A stretch of DNA of 40,671 bases from Clostridia bacterium (lineage in GTDB: Bacteria; Bacillota; Clostridia; Lachnospirales; JAKSVV01). The notes beneath the pieces are model-generated. The model did not search any database and had not been told where the DNA came from. It saw only the letters and a list, made by a program, of their open reading frames with translations. The stretch covers positions 1 through 40,671 of the forward strand of contig JAKSVV010000003.1 of the NCBI GenBank assembly GCA_024407775.1, in the 5' to 3' direction. The translations under genes and the position numbers were made by a program. Positions 17,301 through 26,800 of this stretch are shown in pieces. Every line of letters begins with the position of its first letter. Position 1 is the stretch's first letter.

Positions 17301-19065
17301 CTGTATATATTAATGCAAGTAATATTAAGAAAAGTAATATTGCTCTTCCATAGAAGAATAAATCTCTTAAGAATTCTTTCTTTTCTCTTTCTTTACCTGC
17401 ACCAAGTGTTGCTGTTAAATCTGCATTCATTAATAATCCAGATTGTTGTTGTTTTACTAATGATTTAAATTCTGGAACTTTCATTAACATTTCTGATAAT
17501 GGAAATTCTGGTGGATAATCTTCTCCTTGTGGTTCATCACCATCATGATATGTATCACTTACTTTAAATTTATCTGCACTAACTTTTCCAGAACCTTCAG
17601 CGTTGTCTTGTTTATTTGTACAAGTTAAGGCAAATGCTTCTTCGTTTTCATCTGCTAGTACGCTTGCTAATTCTGCTTTAGCTGCAGTTTGGTTATATCC
17701 ATCACCTTTCTTTTCACAGTCACGTGAACAACGAATTAAACAGAAAAATTGATGTGTATCTCTTGGATAACTATAACTAAAACTACCTGATTTACCTTTT
17801 TTAACTGAAACTATTAAATCAAAATAATCATCATCTTTTATATAACATTTTTTAAGTTGACTAAAGTCATAATAATAGCCTTCCTCGACTTTATCTTGTC
17901 CTTCTTTATATGCTACGATTAATGTACTATTTGGACTTGATGGTTCTATTATCCAATCTCCAACAGATAGGTTTTCATTTTGTCCATCAAAAATACTTTT
18001 AAGTTGATTGCAATCTAATCTAGCTGCTTCATGTAAACGACAGTTTCCAAGTGCTGTGTTTTCATAACCATAATATAATACAACTTCATTACCATCATTT
18101 GATTTTGATAATACTAATACTGGTTCATTAAAGTTTATTGCAGGAAGTGTATTGCTTATAATGCTATAATAATCATCAATAGTTTTTCCTGAAGTAGTGT
18201 AGAACATATTTAATCCTGCTGGTTCATCACCTACAATCCATGGTGTAACATATGCACCATCACCATCATGATTTATTTTTAAATTTCTTAATGTACTATT
18301 GTTATATTTAATTTCAGTATATGTATTATTAGCACTATCTACTGTTGCAAATTTATATTTTCTATAATCTCTACCTTGAGAATTTTGAACTATGACATTA
18401 ATTTGTGTTTCACCAATATCAAAAATTAATTTGAAGTTTGCATTTTCAACATCATCCTCTTCTTCCTCTTCTTCAGGTGTTTCTTCTTCCTCTTCAGTTA
18501 TTTTAGTTTTTGAAATAGTTACATAACTATGATCATTAAAATTTTTAACTAGTGGTATTAATAAATCTGAATCTTTAATATCGCCGCCTTTAGCTAGCAA
18601 TTTTTCTCTAGTTCTATCACTTTGAGATATTAGTCCACCTTCTTGAAGAATTCGAACAAAAAAGTCAACACAATTTATAACTTTTTCATCTCTTTCTGAT
18701 CCAGGTTTATCTTTGTACATGAAATATGCTTTAATGAATTTATCATAAACAGTTGAACCTGAAACTTCATCACCATCTACTACAACTTTTGATGATGATT
18801 TAAAATTAATTGCTGTATCACCATCCATTTCAAATTCAAAAGTTGCTTTTGCTGAAGCTGATGGTTCTACTTTTAGTGTGTAGTGATATCCTTCTTCAAA
18901 AAATCCTTCTTCTGCATAAACTTTATTAATGTCATTATCATTAAAATCTATCTTACTTGATAGATTATTTATAAGAGTAAATGAGAACACGAAAAGAAGA
19001 GTTACTAAAAGTAACCCTAGTTTTAAAGCTTTATTTTTTAAGTTAACCCTCTTTAATAGCTTCAT
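14323..19065 (-). CDS. Giant VirB6/TrbL-like protein with secreted N-terminal domain and 650-residue tail
   Basis: The protein has 1580 residues. A signal peptide or anchor covers about 10-35. An extracytoplasmic domain (about 40-560) holds an acidic Glu-rich stretch near 195-205 and several cysteines (for example CLIRCSRDCEKK). The pilin-like hairpin (about 565-645) has loop DVDKRVLIKTRIKNILTG. The VirB6 core (about 660-930) has VAPYAIRLLFLLFNYLTAML, MWIGELLAQVSIQFCYALVM and KSLQGF. The tail (930-1580) is long, charged and helical, and begins with a segment shared by the paralogues (FFDKDGVSKTGRNVHN). This is the longest tail of the four. It is unusually large for a Gram-positive VirB6-like protein. 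A role in channel formation is inferred from the core; no function can be given to the outer domain. Confidence 0.82.
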   Translation of the reverse strand: MKLLKRVNLKNKALKLGLLLVTLLFVFSFTLINNLSSKIDFNDNDINKVYAEEGFFEEGYHYTLKVEPSASAKATFEFEMDGDTAINFKSSSKVVVDGDEVSGSTVYDKFIKAYFMYKDKPGSERDEKVINCVDFFVRILQEGGLISQSDRTREKLLAKGGDIKDSDLLIPLVKNFNDHSYVTISKTKITEEEEETPEEEEEEDDVENANFKLIFDIGETQINVIVQNSQGRDYRKYKFATVDSANNTYTEIKYNNSTLRNLKINHDGDGAYVTPWIVGDEPAGLNMFYTTSGKTIDDYYSIISNTLPAINFNEPVLVLSKSNDGNEVVLYYGYENTALGNCRLHEAARLDCNQLKSIFDGQNENLSVGDWIIEPSSPNSTLIVAYKEGQDKVEEGYYYDFSQLKKCYIKDDDYFDLIVSVKKGKSGSFSYSYPRDTHQFFCLIRCSRDCEKKGDGYNQTAAKAELASVLADENEEAFALTCTNKQDNAEGSGKVSADKFKVSDTYHDGDEPQGEDYPPEFPLSEMLMKVPEFKSLVKQQQSGLLMNADLTATLGAGKEREKKEFLRDLFFYGRAILLFLILLALIYTAILSIQSATDVDKRVLIKTRIKNILTGAIIFSVAIPMFGVILAFSEQSFVALGNIADTYQGPTFYTTKTRFQTGWLVNLIGKLVRLVAQLSNWLVDELLRLSIEPGRSVNVMNLIYGVYDDITGEVSSLLPFSATEWSTLMVGYRLLSVLAICLLSMGVVKLAGDYILNAGNYEKIARTKEQIKNFAFTILGVVVAPYAIRLLFLLFNYLTAMLPINGTEATFEFSADDSGFVGSICNLDFALIKLRIFITFFVRKIMLGVLLLASPVVLSVKCISDKFRGYQMWIGELLAQVSIQFCYALVMLVVILITFDGQSPFMVLISITLLPRFAQFFSKSLQGFAQRWSGAPNADQIANRIIGGMKKAKGTAKRAVNGTGKTLIKASRFFDKDGVSKTGRNVHNVGALLSGQPLNMRTKREMYDNRAKVAAEELSKSKDKLRDANANMKPWLSDEDVNEYKEAYEEAMKNGTPFDKKTGTGYDEVNDYFEAKSDVAYNQNRYDAYTGLKNTYATDATYGEGNNMLGRLAQKAEGHKALQGAINAVNYGPMSAAQRWASGYKKICNEAQNKEADIIREASGIKFVNAAEVVTDITNMQALAMDSIKSGKKIDVTGTNLSANDTLDKIKSLLDKDGSASLTKLDAAKELIQVVANFEQVRTGSIDSDLMDKMSNITQSYEQKVINQSGGTITKDNLSQKLQEIRQSAVEDFTRAEKDYKYDVTKEEAKHSLDFDPTSTTMGFGDDTDMRFADDSRPGFGMDEQITEFGEEMHNPFNGEEEPAPGETIIHNENNPKGTQRQITGYSSGPSDVGVASIAVAAENSGEAPDMFIGDDGDFNDDAFEEIEKQEKDKGKDKDNAKSNETKKSDKKTIDDLVVQYESKKNGNEQNAAADIAKELMIAAAEFIQGGTDVDLSSSDFASAKFEGESRKQELDKAIEKIQEVYPEVTAEYIEAHAEEIIARKHVDKGKSQSGQDNFKASGVIKNNMTELPKKPGSTH

Positions 19066-19178
19066 AACTCTTCTTTTCCCCTCATTAATAACTTTTTATT
19101 ATATATTTACTCTCATTATTTTTTTAGTTTTATTTTTTATTTTTTATTTTTAATTTTTTATTTTTTTAATTTATAAAA

Positions 19179-22100
19179 TTATTTTTCTTTAGATTCTAGT
19201 CCAAATGTATCTCTCATTTTATTTGCTCTTTCATCTCTTGCTTTCGCAAATGAATCTTTTTGTTCTTGTTCAAATTGATTTAATTGTGTTGTGACATTTG
19301 CAAGTTGTGATGCATTTGATTGACCTTCATCTTGTCTATAAGCATCTCTTCTCATATCTGCTACTTTATCTTTTGTTGCATCAGATACGCCGCTCATGCC
19401 TTGAATTGTTTCTGTTACTTGGTCTACGATTTCTCTTCTTAAGTCTTGAGATAATTTATCTCCCATTCCTGCATTCTTTCCATCTTCACCAAGTTTTAAT
19501 GTACTTTGAATTGCATCTTTACATGCTTGAACTAATGCTCCTTCTGTTGCTTTTCCTTGTTCAAATAATTCTCTTGTTACATCAAGTTGTGCTGCTTTAT
19601 TTGCTGCATCATCTCTTGATCTATTAAAGATTTCTTCTTTACTTTGTCCTCTATTATTTGATACTTCATTATATTGATCAAGTATATTATCTTTTGCATT
19701 AGACTTCATGTTATCGATCCAGTTCTTATCATTCTTACTTTGTGTTTTTGCTGCAGATGATGCATCATCATAACTATCTTTAGCTACTCTTGCTTTATTC
19801 ATTTCATGAATTGATGCGTAATCACTATTTTCTGCTGCTAATGCTTGTGTTTGATCTAATGTTAATTCACCACGACGAGCTAATTCATAGTTCATTTGAT
19901 AATCTTCCGAAACATTTCCATGTGCTTTTGCTGTTTCATAATTTCTATCATATTGTTTTAATTTTGAATTTTCTTCGTTTGCTTTTCCTTTTAGTAACTT
20001 CATTGCATTCTTATCAACTTCAGATTTAGTTTCAACTCCCCAGATGTTTCCTCCAAGAACGTTACCAATGTTTCTAGCAACTCTTCCTTTTTGTGATACG
20101 TGATTTGGATCAATGAAGTTTGATATACCTACTGTTGCATTACCAACTGTGTTAACTCCCTTCTTAACCATACGCGCACCTTTTTGTACTGAACCTTTCA
20201 TTTGTCCTGCTGTCTTTTCAGCAATAGCTGTTTCATTAATTCCGCTCCATTTTTCTACTAGACCTTGTAATGAATCTTTGAAGAAGTCAGCAAGTTGCAT
20301 TAACATCATTACGATAATTAATGTTACGAAATCACTTTGGTTTTCATACATAAGTAATGATGCAATAAAGAATACTAATGCGTAACAGAATTGCGTTGCA
20401 CTATTAGTTACTAATTCACCTATCCATAGTGATAATGATCTAAACTTATCACTTATTGCCCATAAGCCAAATACTAATGGTGTCATAAGAAGCATAAATG
20501 TGATCATTAATTTTCTTACTACGAATACTAAGTATATTTTAAATAATGTCCATTGATATAGAATATTTGCTATTGCTCCTAATAATCCAGTATCACCTTC
20601 AAAGACTAAATTTAAATTTATATCTTTGACTGGTACTAGAGTTATTAACCAGTTAAATAGCAATAGTAGTAATCTTACAATGTATGGTCCAAGAACTATT
20701 GCTAGCATTGCTGCTCCAATTCTTAGACATGTCATTTTTGTTTCTGTTTTCTTTTCTTGGTTTTCTGCATGTAATATTAAATCAAATGCTAATTTTACAA
20801 TTGCTATTGATAATAATCCTAGTGCTAATGCTTCAAGAGCCATGTAAGCATACATGTATCTTGCCCATTCACCTTCACTAAATGGTGCTAGGTCAAAATC
20901 ACTAATTGAAACGCCATGATTATATATTACTTGGTTTAAATCAATTGTTTGGTTACCTAAAATTGCATTTAAGATTACTCTTATTATCCATGCAATAATT
21001 TCTGCAACTACATCTAGTAATTCTACTATTAAGTTTACAAACCAGTTTGTTTCATATTCAACTACTGGTGTATCAAGTGGTGTTGATAAATTACTACCTG
21101 TAATTTGTTCTATCTTAGTAAATGATGTATCCATAAACATCTTACAAAGGAATATAATTCCGCAGCAAGCTGCAAAGATCATTGTACCTACTAAGATATG
21201 TTTTAATCTTTCTTTTACTAAGACTCTTTCTTTAGGGTCTTGGTTATGTATTAATGAATATATTCCTGCATATATTACTGCTAGGAATATTAAGAACATA
21301 ATAATTGGTTTTGCATAATGTAAAATCATTTTTATAAATGAGTTTGCATTACTTTCAAGTTGTGATTGTGTCATATATACTGCACCAAATGGATTATGTT
21401 CTAGATGTTCTCTTATTAATTCATCTTTTTCTTCTTCAATTTCTCTTGCATATAATTCTCTAAACCATGGTGTAATATCAAATGTTACAATTGCTCCACT
21501 TGAGTTTAGAATATTATATTCAGGTTCTATTCCTATTATGTGATTTTGATCTTGTCCTCTTTTTTCTTCAAATCCTGATTTTTGTACATCATAGAATCTT
21601 AATAATAATGAGTTATTTTCTTCAATGGCCACTTTTTGTATTAAGTTCTTTAATAAATCAGTATCATTAAACGGAACACCCTGTCCATTTACTCCTATGG
21701 TTCCTCCACCATTCGATGCATTACTTCCAAATAAGTAAGCACAGTATCTGTTACCAAAGTTTCCTGTCTCTTGATATAGATGTCCTGAGTGTGTATCAGG
21801 ACTCGTCTTATCTTCATCTTTTCTAAGATGCAATCTATAAGATGTATCAAGTCCAGAAATCATTACAATATTATGAACTTTATAGAATGTTCCTTTTGCA
21901 AAGTCCATAATGAAATAACATTGTTCTTCTCCTTCAACAAGGTCTTCATTATAGGCTACTAATATATTTTTATTTCTTACATAAGTTAACTTCCAGTTTC
22001 CACATGTTAGTGTATCACCTACTGGTGCTTCTATTCCTTCTGGGAAAAATGCGTCAAGTACAGCGTATTCAATTTTAGCTGCTATTGATGCACGTTGATA

Positions 22101-23603
22101 ATATTCAGTTGTATCGTATGTACGATCGACTGTTCCGTGTGTACCTAAGAAAGTTGATTTTTCTTTTTCACTATAATATCTTTTTGCTTCAATAATATCT
22201 ACATGGTTACCTTGAGCTACAGCTGCATAAGCATGTATGAAACCAGTTGCTAGGTCATATTCACCACGTGGATAGAACTGTTGGTCTGTATAGAATGGCT
22301 GAGTATGGTTATTTGAACTATAAGCTACATGGACCTCGCCATCTTTTGTTTTCTTATAGAACTGGTTACCAAATGATTGATTGCCACCATGACCTACAGC
22401 CGGGAAACATTTTTGATCGACATCAAATGCTAAGTCAACCTTACTTCTTAATAAGTATTCGTTTCCTGAGCCTGTACTACTATTTGATGTATTAGTAAAA
22501 TATTCAACACTGACAAGTGGGTCATTAACTAGTCCTATTTGTCCACCTTTTGTATATCTAAATGTGAATACTTTTTCATTACTTGCTACGCCGTTGTATG
22601 AATATTTATGATATAAGTCTACATCTATTGTTGCATTAACTGGGTCTACTGTATCAGGATTTGGTACTGCTACGTAACTTCCTGAATCAACTTCAGCTAC
22701 AGTTTCATCATAGACTATTTTTTTAAAGTGATAGTTTTCACCTCTTCTTATTGATTCTGATACTAAGTAACAAACGAATTGGTCATTCATTATAGTATCA
22801 AATGAATAATCAGTACCATTTACTTGAATCTTCATTTCATTACAGAATGATCTATCTGCTATTGGGTTCTTTCTGCTTTCTTGGTCAACCATTAAACAAT
22901 CATAGAAGTTATCATTTACTGTGTTATGTTTCCATTTACCCCAATAGAAACCTGGATAATTTGGATCCTGATATCTTTGTCCGTCATCAACAACTGATAC
23001 ATATTCCATTGGTTGATGACCATCCCATGCATCTTGATAATATGCATTTGCAATGATTTTCATATCTTTATTTCCAGACCCTGTTACTTGTCTATCGTAT
23101 TTTGTTTTAACGATACAGTAACATAGCTCCTTAAAGATTGTTCTTGTCATTTTACTTGCTGGTTCATTTATGTCATAAACATAGAATAATTCGTCACCAT
23201 TATCTTGCATATAGTGAAGTAAACTTGTAGAAACTGATGTATTTTCAGTACTATCTCCACCAATTTTACCTAAGAATCTTGAGTCTTTAATTTCTATGTT
23301 ATCACGACCTGAAATACCACCTACAGGTTCGTATGTTACGATTTCATAAACAAGGTTTTCACCTTCACATTGTCCAAAATCAAAGACATATTTATATCTT
23401 ATCATTCCTGAGGGAACTCGTTCTTCAGCACTTGCTTTAGTGATAGGGAAGAAATTAATTGAGCCAACTAAAACACAAAGCAGTGTAAATAATAATACGC
23501 CACTTTTTGCTAGGTTAAATCTAGACTTCTTCATACGAATAGTCTTCTTTTTCCCTTTTTTATTCATAATATCACGTGTTTTAATCCCTCTTTTAATACT
23601 CAT
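19179..23603 (-). CDS. Giant VirB6/TrbL-like protein with secreted N-terminal domain
   Basis: The protein has 1474 residues. The basic N-terminus and hydrophobic segment (about 33-55, ending KASAEE) form a signal peptide. The extracytoplasmic domain (about 58-750) is the longest of the three and contains many aromatic residues. The pilin-like hairpin (about 755-835) has loop NQDPKERVLVKERLKHILVG. The VirB6 core (about 850-1115) has LGPYIVRLLLLLFNWLITLV, LWIGELVTNSATQFCYALVF and FKDSLQGL. The tail (1115-1474) begins with FIDPNHVSQKGRVARNIGN and is rich in Lys, Asp, Gln and Asn. AGGTAGGG precedes the ATG. A 200-base spacer separates it from the first paralogue; it holds small hairpins and a TATAAT-like box, so an internal promoter is possible. 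It should act in the T4SS membrane channel. Confidence 0.82.
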   Translation of the reverse strand: MSIKRGIKTRDIMNKKGKKKTIRMKKSRFNLAKSGVLLFTLLCVLVGSINFFPITKASAEERVPSGMIRYKYVFDFGQCEGENLVYEIVTYEPVGGISGRDNIEIKDSRFLGKIGGDSTENTSVSTSLLHYMQDNGDELFYVYDINEPASKMTRTIFKELCYCIVKTKYDRQVTGSGNKDMKIIANAYYQDAWDGHQPMEYVSVVDDGQRYQDPNYPGFYWGKWKHNTVNDNFYDCLMVDQESRKNPIADRSFCNEMKIQVNGTDYSFDTIMNDQFVCYLVSESIRRGENYHFKKIVYDETVAEVDSGSYVAVPNPDTVDPVNATIDVDLYHKYSYNGVASNEKVFTFRYTKGGQIGLVNDPLVSVEYFTNTSNSSTGSGNEYLLRSKVDLAFDVDQKCFPAVGHGGNQSFGNQFYKKTKDGEVHVAYSSNNHTQPFYTDQQFYPRGEYDLATGFIHAYAAVAQGNHVDIIEAKRYYSEKEKSTFLGTHGTVDRTYDTTEYYQRASIAAKIEYAVLDAFFPEGIEAPVGDTLTCGNWKLTYVRNKNILVAYNEDLVEGEEQCYFIMDFAKGTFYKVHNIVMISGLDTSYRLHLRKDEDKTSPDTHSGHLYQETGNFGNRYCAYLFGSNASNGGGTIGVNGQGVPFNDTDLLKNLIQKVAIEENNSLLLRFYDVQKSGFEEKRGQDQNHIIGIEPEYNILNSSGAIVTFDITPWFRELYAREIEEEKDELIREHLEHNPFGAVYMTQSQLESNANSFIKMILHYAKPIIMFLIFLAVIYAGIYSLIHNQDPKERVLVKERLKHILVGTMIFAACCGIIFLCKMFMDTSFTKIEQITGSNLSTPLDTPVVEYETNWFVNLIVELLDVVAEIIAWIIRVILNAILGNQTIDLNQVIYNHGVSISDFDLAPFSEGEWARYMYAYMALEALALGLLSIAIVKLAFDLILHAENQEKKTETKMTCLRIGAAMLAIVLGPYIVRLLLLLFNWLITLVPVKDINLNLVFEGDTGLLGAIANILYQWTLFKIYLVFVVRKLMITFMLLMTPLVFGLWAISDKFRSLSLWIGELVTNSATQFCYALVFFIASLLMYENQSDFVTLIIVMMLMQLADFFKDSLQGLVEKWSGINETAIAEKTAGQMKGSVQKGARMVKKGVNTVGNATVGISNFIDPNHVSQKGRVARNIGNVLGGNIWGVETKSEVDKNAMKLLKGKANEENSKLKQYDRNYETAKAHGNVSEDYQMNYELARRGELTLDQTQALAAENSDYASIHEMNKARVAKDSYDDASSAAKTQSKNDKNWIDNMKSNAKDNILDQYNEVSNNRGQSKEEIFNRSRDDAANKAAQLDVTRELFEQGKATEGALVQACKDAIQSTLKLGEDGKNAGMGDKLSQDLRREIVDQVTETIQGMSGVSDATKDKVADMRRDAYRQDEGQSNASQLANVTTQLNQFEQEQKDSFAKARDERANKMRDTFGLESKEK

Positions 23604-23804
23604 TTTAATTTCCCTACCTTTTTTATACTTTTTCCCCTCAGAATGCTTTATCTATCAGTATTTAAGGCAGCTCATTTTTTTGAGTCACCTTATTATTATA
23701 CTAAAGAAACCTTATTTTTTTATTATTTTTTCCATTTTTGGAAATTTTGCTGTTTTTTAATGTTTTTATTTTTTAAGTTATTTTTTAATTATTTTTTTAA
23801 TAAT

Positions 23805-26800
23805 TTATTCCTTTTTTGGCTCAGGAGCTTTATCAGAATCTGACTTACTTGATGCTGCAGCTGTTGTTGAGCCATCTTTCTTTCTAGGTTCTGGAGCTGG
23901 TCCTGATTCTGGAGATCTATCTGGCAAGCTAGATTCATCTAATGTTCTAGTTTCTCTCATAGTCTCTCCTAATTTTGAGATATTTTGTTCTATCTTATCC
24001 ATCTTTTCTACATTACCAAAGTCGTAATTGCCTAAGCCATTACTCATTATATGTAATGCATCTTTTGTATTTCCTGCTATATTTAAGTCTGAAATATCTA
24101 AATCTACGTCAACGGCTAGTTGTGATAAGGCTATTCCTTCATGTACTATGTCATTGATTACATTTTCAATATGTTCCTGCTTTTGTGCTTTAATATCATC
24201 AGGAAGATCACCCTTTGAAAATTCTTCATAAGATGCTTTTAAATCTTCGATGTTCTTATTATAGTCTTCTTTCATTTCATTATAGACATTTGATACTTGT
24301 GAATTACCGAATCTTGATACATAATCATCTACTACCTTATTAGTAGCAGCATCTTGCATACTAGATAATAATCCACCAGTACTATTTACTGTTGTTTCTA
24401 ATTTCTCATACGCTTTTTGAAGACTATTTGCTTCATCATTTGTAGCGATATAATCACGTAAGTAATCAAAGTTTTTACCTGATCCATGTGATAATTTATC
24501 TATATCTTCCTTAGTTAAAGTTCCTAGCTCATACTTATCATATAATTCTTTTATATCTTTATCATTTAAGTCTAATCTTTGTAAGTACTCTGCAGCTTGG
24601 CCTCTCTTTGTTCTTGCTTCATCACCTACTAATTTTCTTCTTGCCATAGCAAGATCTTTTTTAGTTCTAATTGCTCCGAAGTTACCAGATAATAATGCTC
24701 TTCTATAATCACCTGATATTATTCCTCCGGCTGTTGCTAGATTAAAGGCTCCTTTTGATACTTTGTTTTTATCAGCAAAGTTTGCTGCATTTACCATGAA
24801 ACGACCAGTATTAGTTTTTGCTCTATTAGCATAATTAAGTCCAGTTTTTCCGACACTTTTTACTGTATTTAATGCATTCATAGCTACGCTTGATTCATCT
24901 ATACCACCGCTCTTTGTTAAGAATCCTTGTAATGAATCTTTTATGAAGTCACTAAGTTGAAGTACCATACCTAATAGAATTAATATTGCTATTGGGTTTG
25001 ATTCTGTTGATACTACAACTAGTAAGAAGAAAAATACTACTGCATATGATACTTGTGTAAATGCATTTGATACTAATTCTCCTGCCCATAAGTCAAAACT
25101 TCTAAATCTATCACTGAATGTCCATATTCCAAAGATGACTGGTGTTGCTACAAGCATGAATGTCATCATTATTTTTCTTACTGCTAGTGCTAGATATACT
25201 TTAAGAGCTAATGTTGCATAAGTTGCTCTACATATTCCTCCTAAAAGTCCATAACCTTCAAAGGTTAAATCTAATGCACTTTCATTTGCTGGTATTAATA
25301 ATACTATGCTATTTACTAATAGTAATAATAATCTAAATGCATAAGGCATAAGAATAATACATAAAACTGCTACAACAATTCTATAATAATCTTGTTTTAC
25401 TCCTATTTGCTTTTCTATATTACCTGCATAGAAGATCGTTGTTACTGCTGTTTTAACTATACTAAGTGCCATTAAACATATAGCAATAGAAGATAGTAAT
25501 TTATAACCATACATATATATTGCCCATTCATATTCAGTGTACGGGTAGAGGTTTATTCCTCCTGCCTCTTCTACAGCAAAGACGGCATGTCCTATATTTA
25601 ATTCTCTTTCTTCTATTTGTAATAGTCTTGAACCTACGAATGATATAAACCATTCTACGGCACTACCATAACATTCAAATATTTTTGTTAATAATTTAAT
25701 AAGCCAAGTTTCATCTTCATCATAAGAACCTGAAATATCATATGTTATTGCTTCTTCAGCTTGGTTTAAATCACTAGCTGCTTTATCGAAGAAGAATGAT
25801 ACTACTCCTATGATTAAGAATATTAATGAGAATGCTATTACTCCAAGAAGAATATTTTTTATTCTTATTTTTACTAGCACTCTTTTTTCAGGATCTTGGC
25901 TATCTGATACTGCGTAAATAGCAGCTAGAACTAATGAGAAGAATACTAAGAACATAAATATTGGTTTTAAGTAACTTGCTATTCTTTCTAAAAAATCTTT
26001 TAGTTCTACTCTCATTGCTTCATTTGAATTAATATTTCCAAGAGTTCCTGTTCTTTTTTCTAGTTCAACATCATCTTTCATTTTTTCAACTGCTGTTTTA
26101 TACTCTATAATTAACCAATCTCTTATAGGTATTTCAGCAATTAGAGATACATCTTCTTTATTTACAGTGAAATCTTTTGTTTGTCCTCTTGCTGTTGATG
26201 AGATGCCATGAAGATCATATACTGCAAGGTAACATTCTCTATCAGCATCTTTTATTAGACCGTATAACATTGCTTTTAATCTTGCACTTTGTGACCAAGA
26301 AAAATCAAACACATTACCGTCTTGATCAATATTTTCTTTTGTTCCTCTTAATGTGTTGAATCTATATTGTGCATCATTATTTACTAATTGATCTGCTTTT
26401 ATAAAGTAAGTTTCATATTTCCCTCTTGGGTCAGCAAGTAATGATAATCCATATTGTCTATTTGTTGGATAATCAAAATATACGCTGTAGAAATCACTAA
26501 ATTTCATGTTCATTCCAACATATGATGGATCATCTGTTTTATAGAATGAAATTGTATGTTTTGTTTTGTTATATTCAAATGTATAACCATTGTTATATTT
26601 ATAAACAATATCACCAGTTTGTAATTCTTCACCTGTGATATCTTCTATTATCTTATCAAGTTCTTTACATGGAATTGATACTACTAGTTGTCCATATAAA
26701 GGGTCATGTAACTCACTTTCTTCACTAAACTTTGCTACTCTAACGTATGCTGATGTAGTGCTTTCATAACTCATTGAATCAACAGCTACATGGAAAGGTT

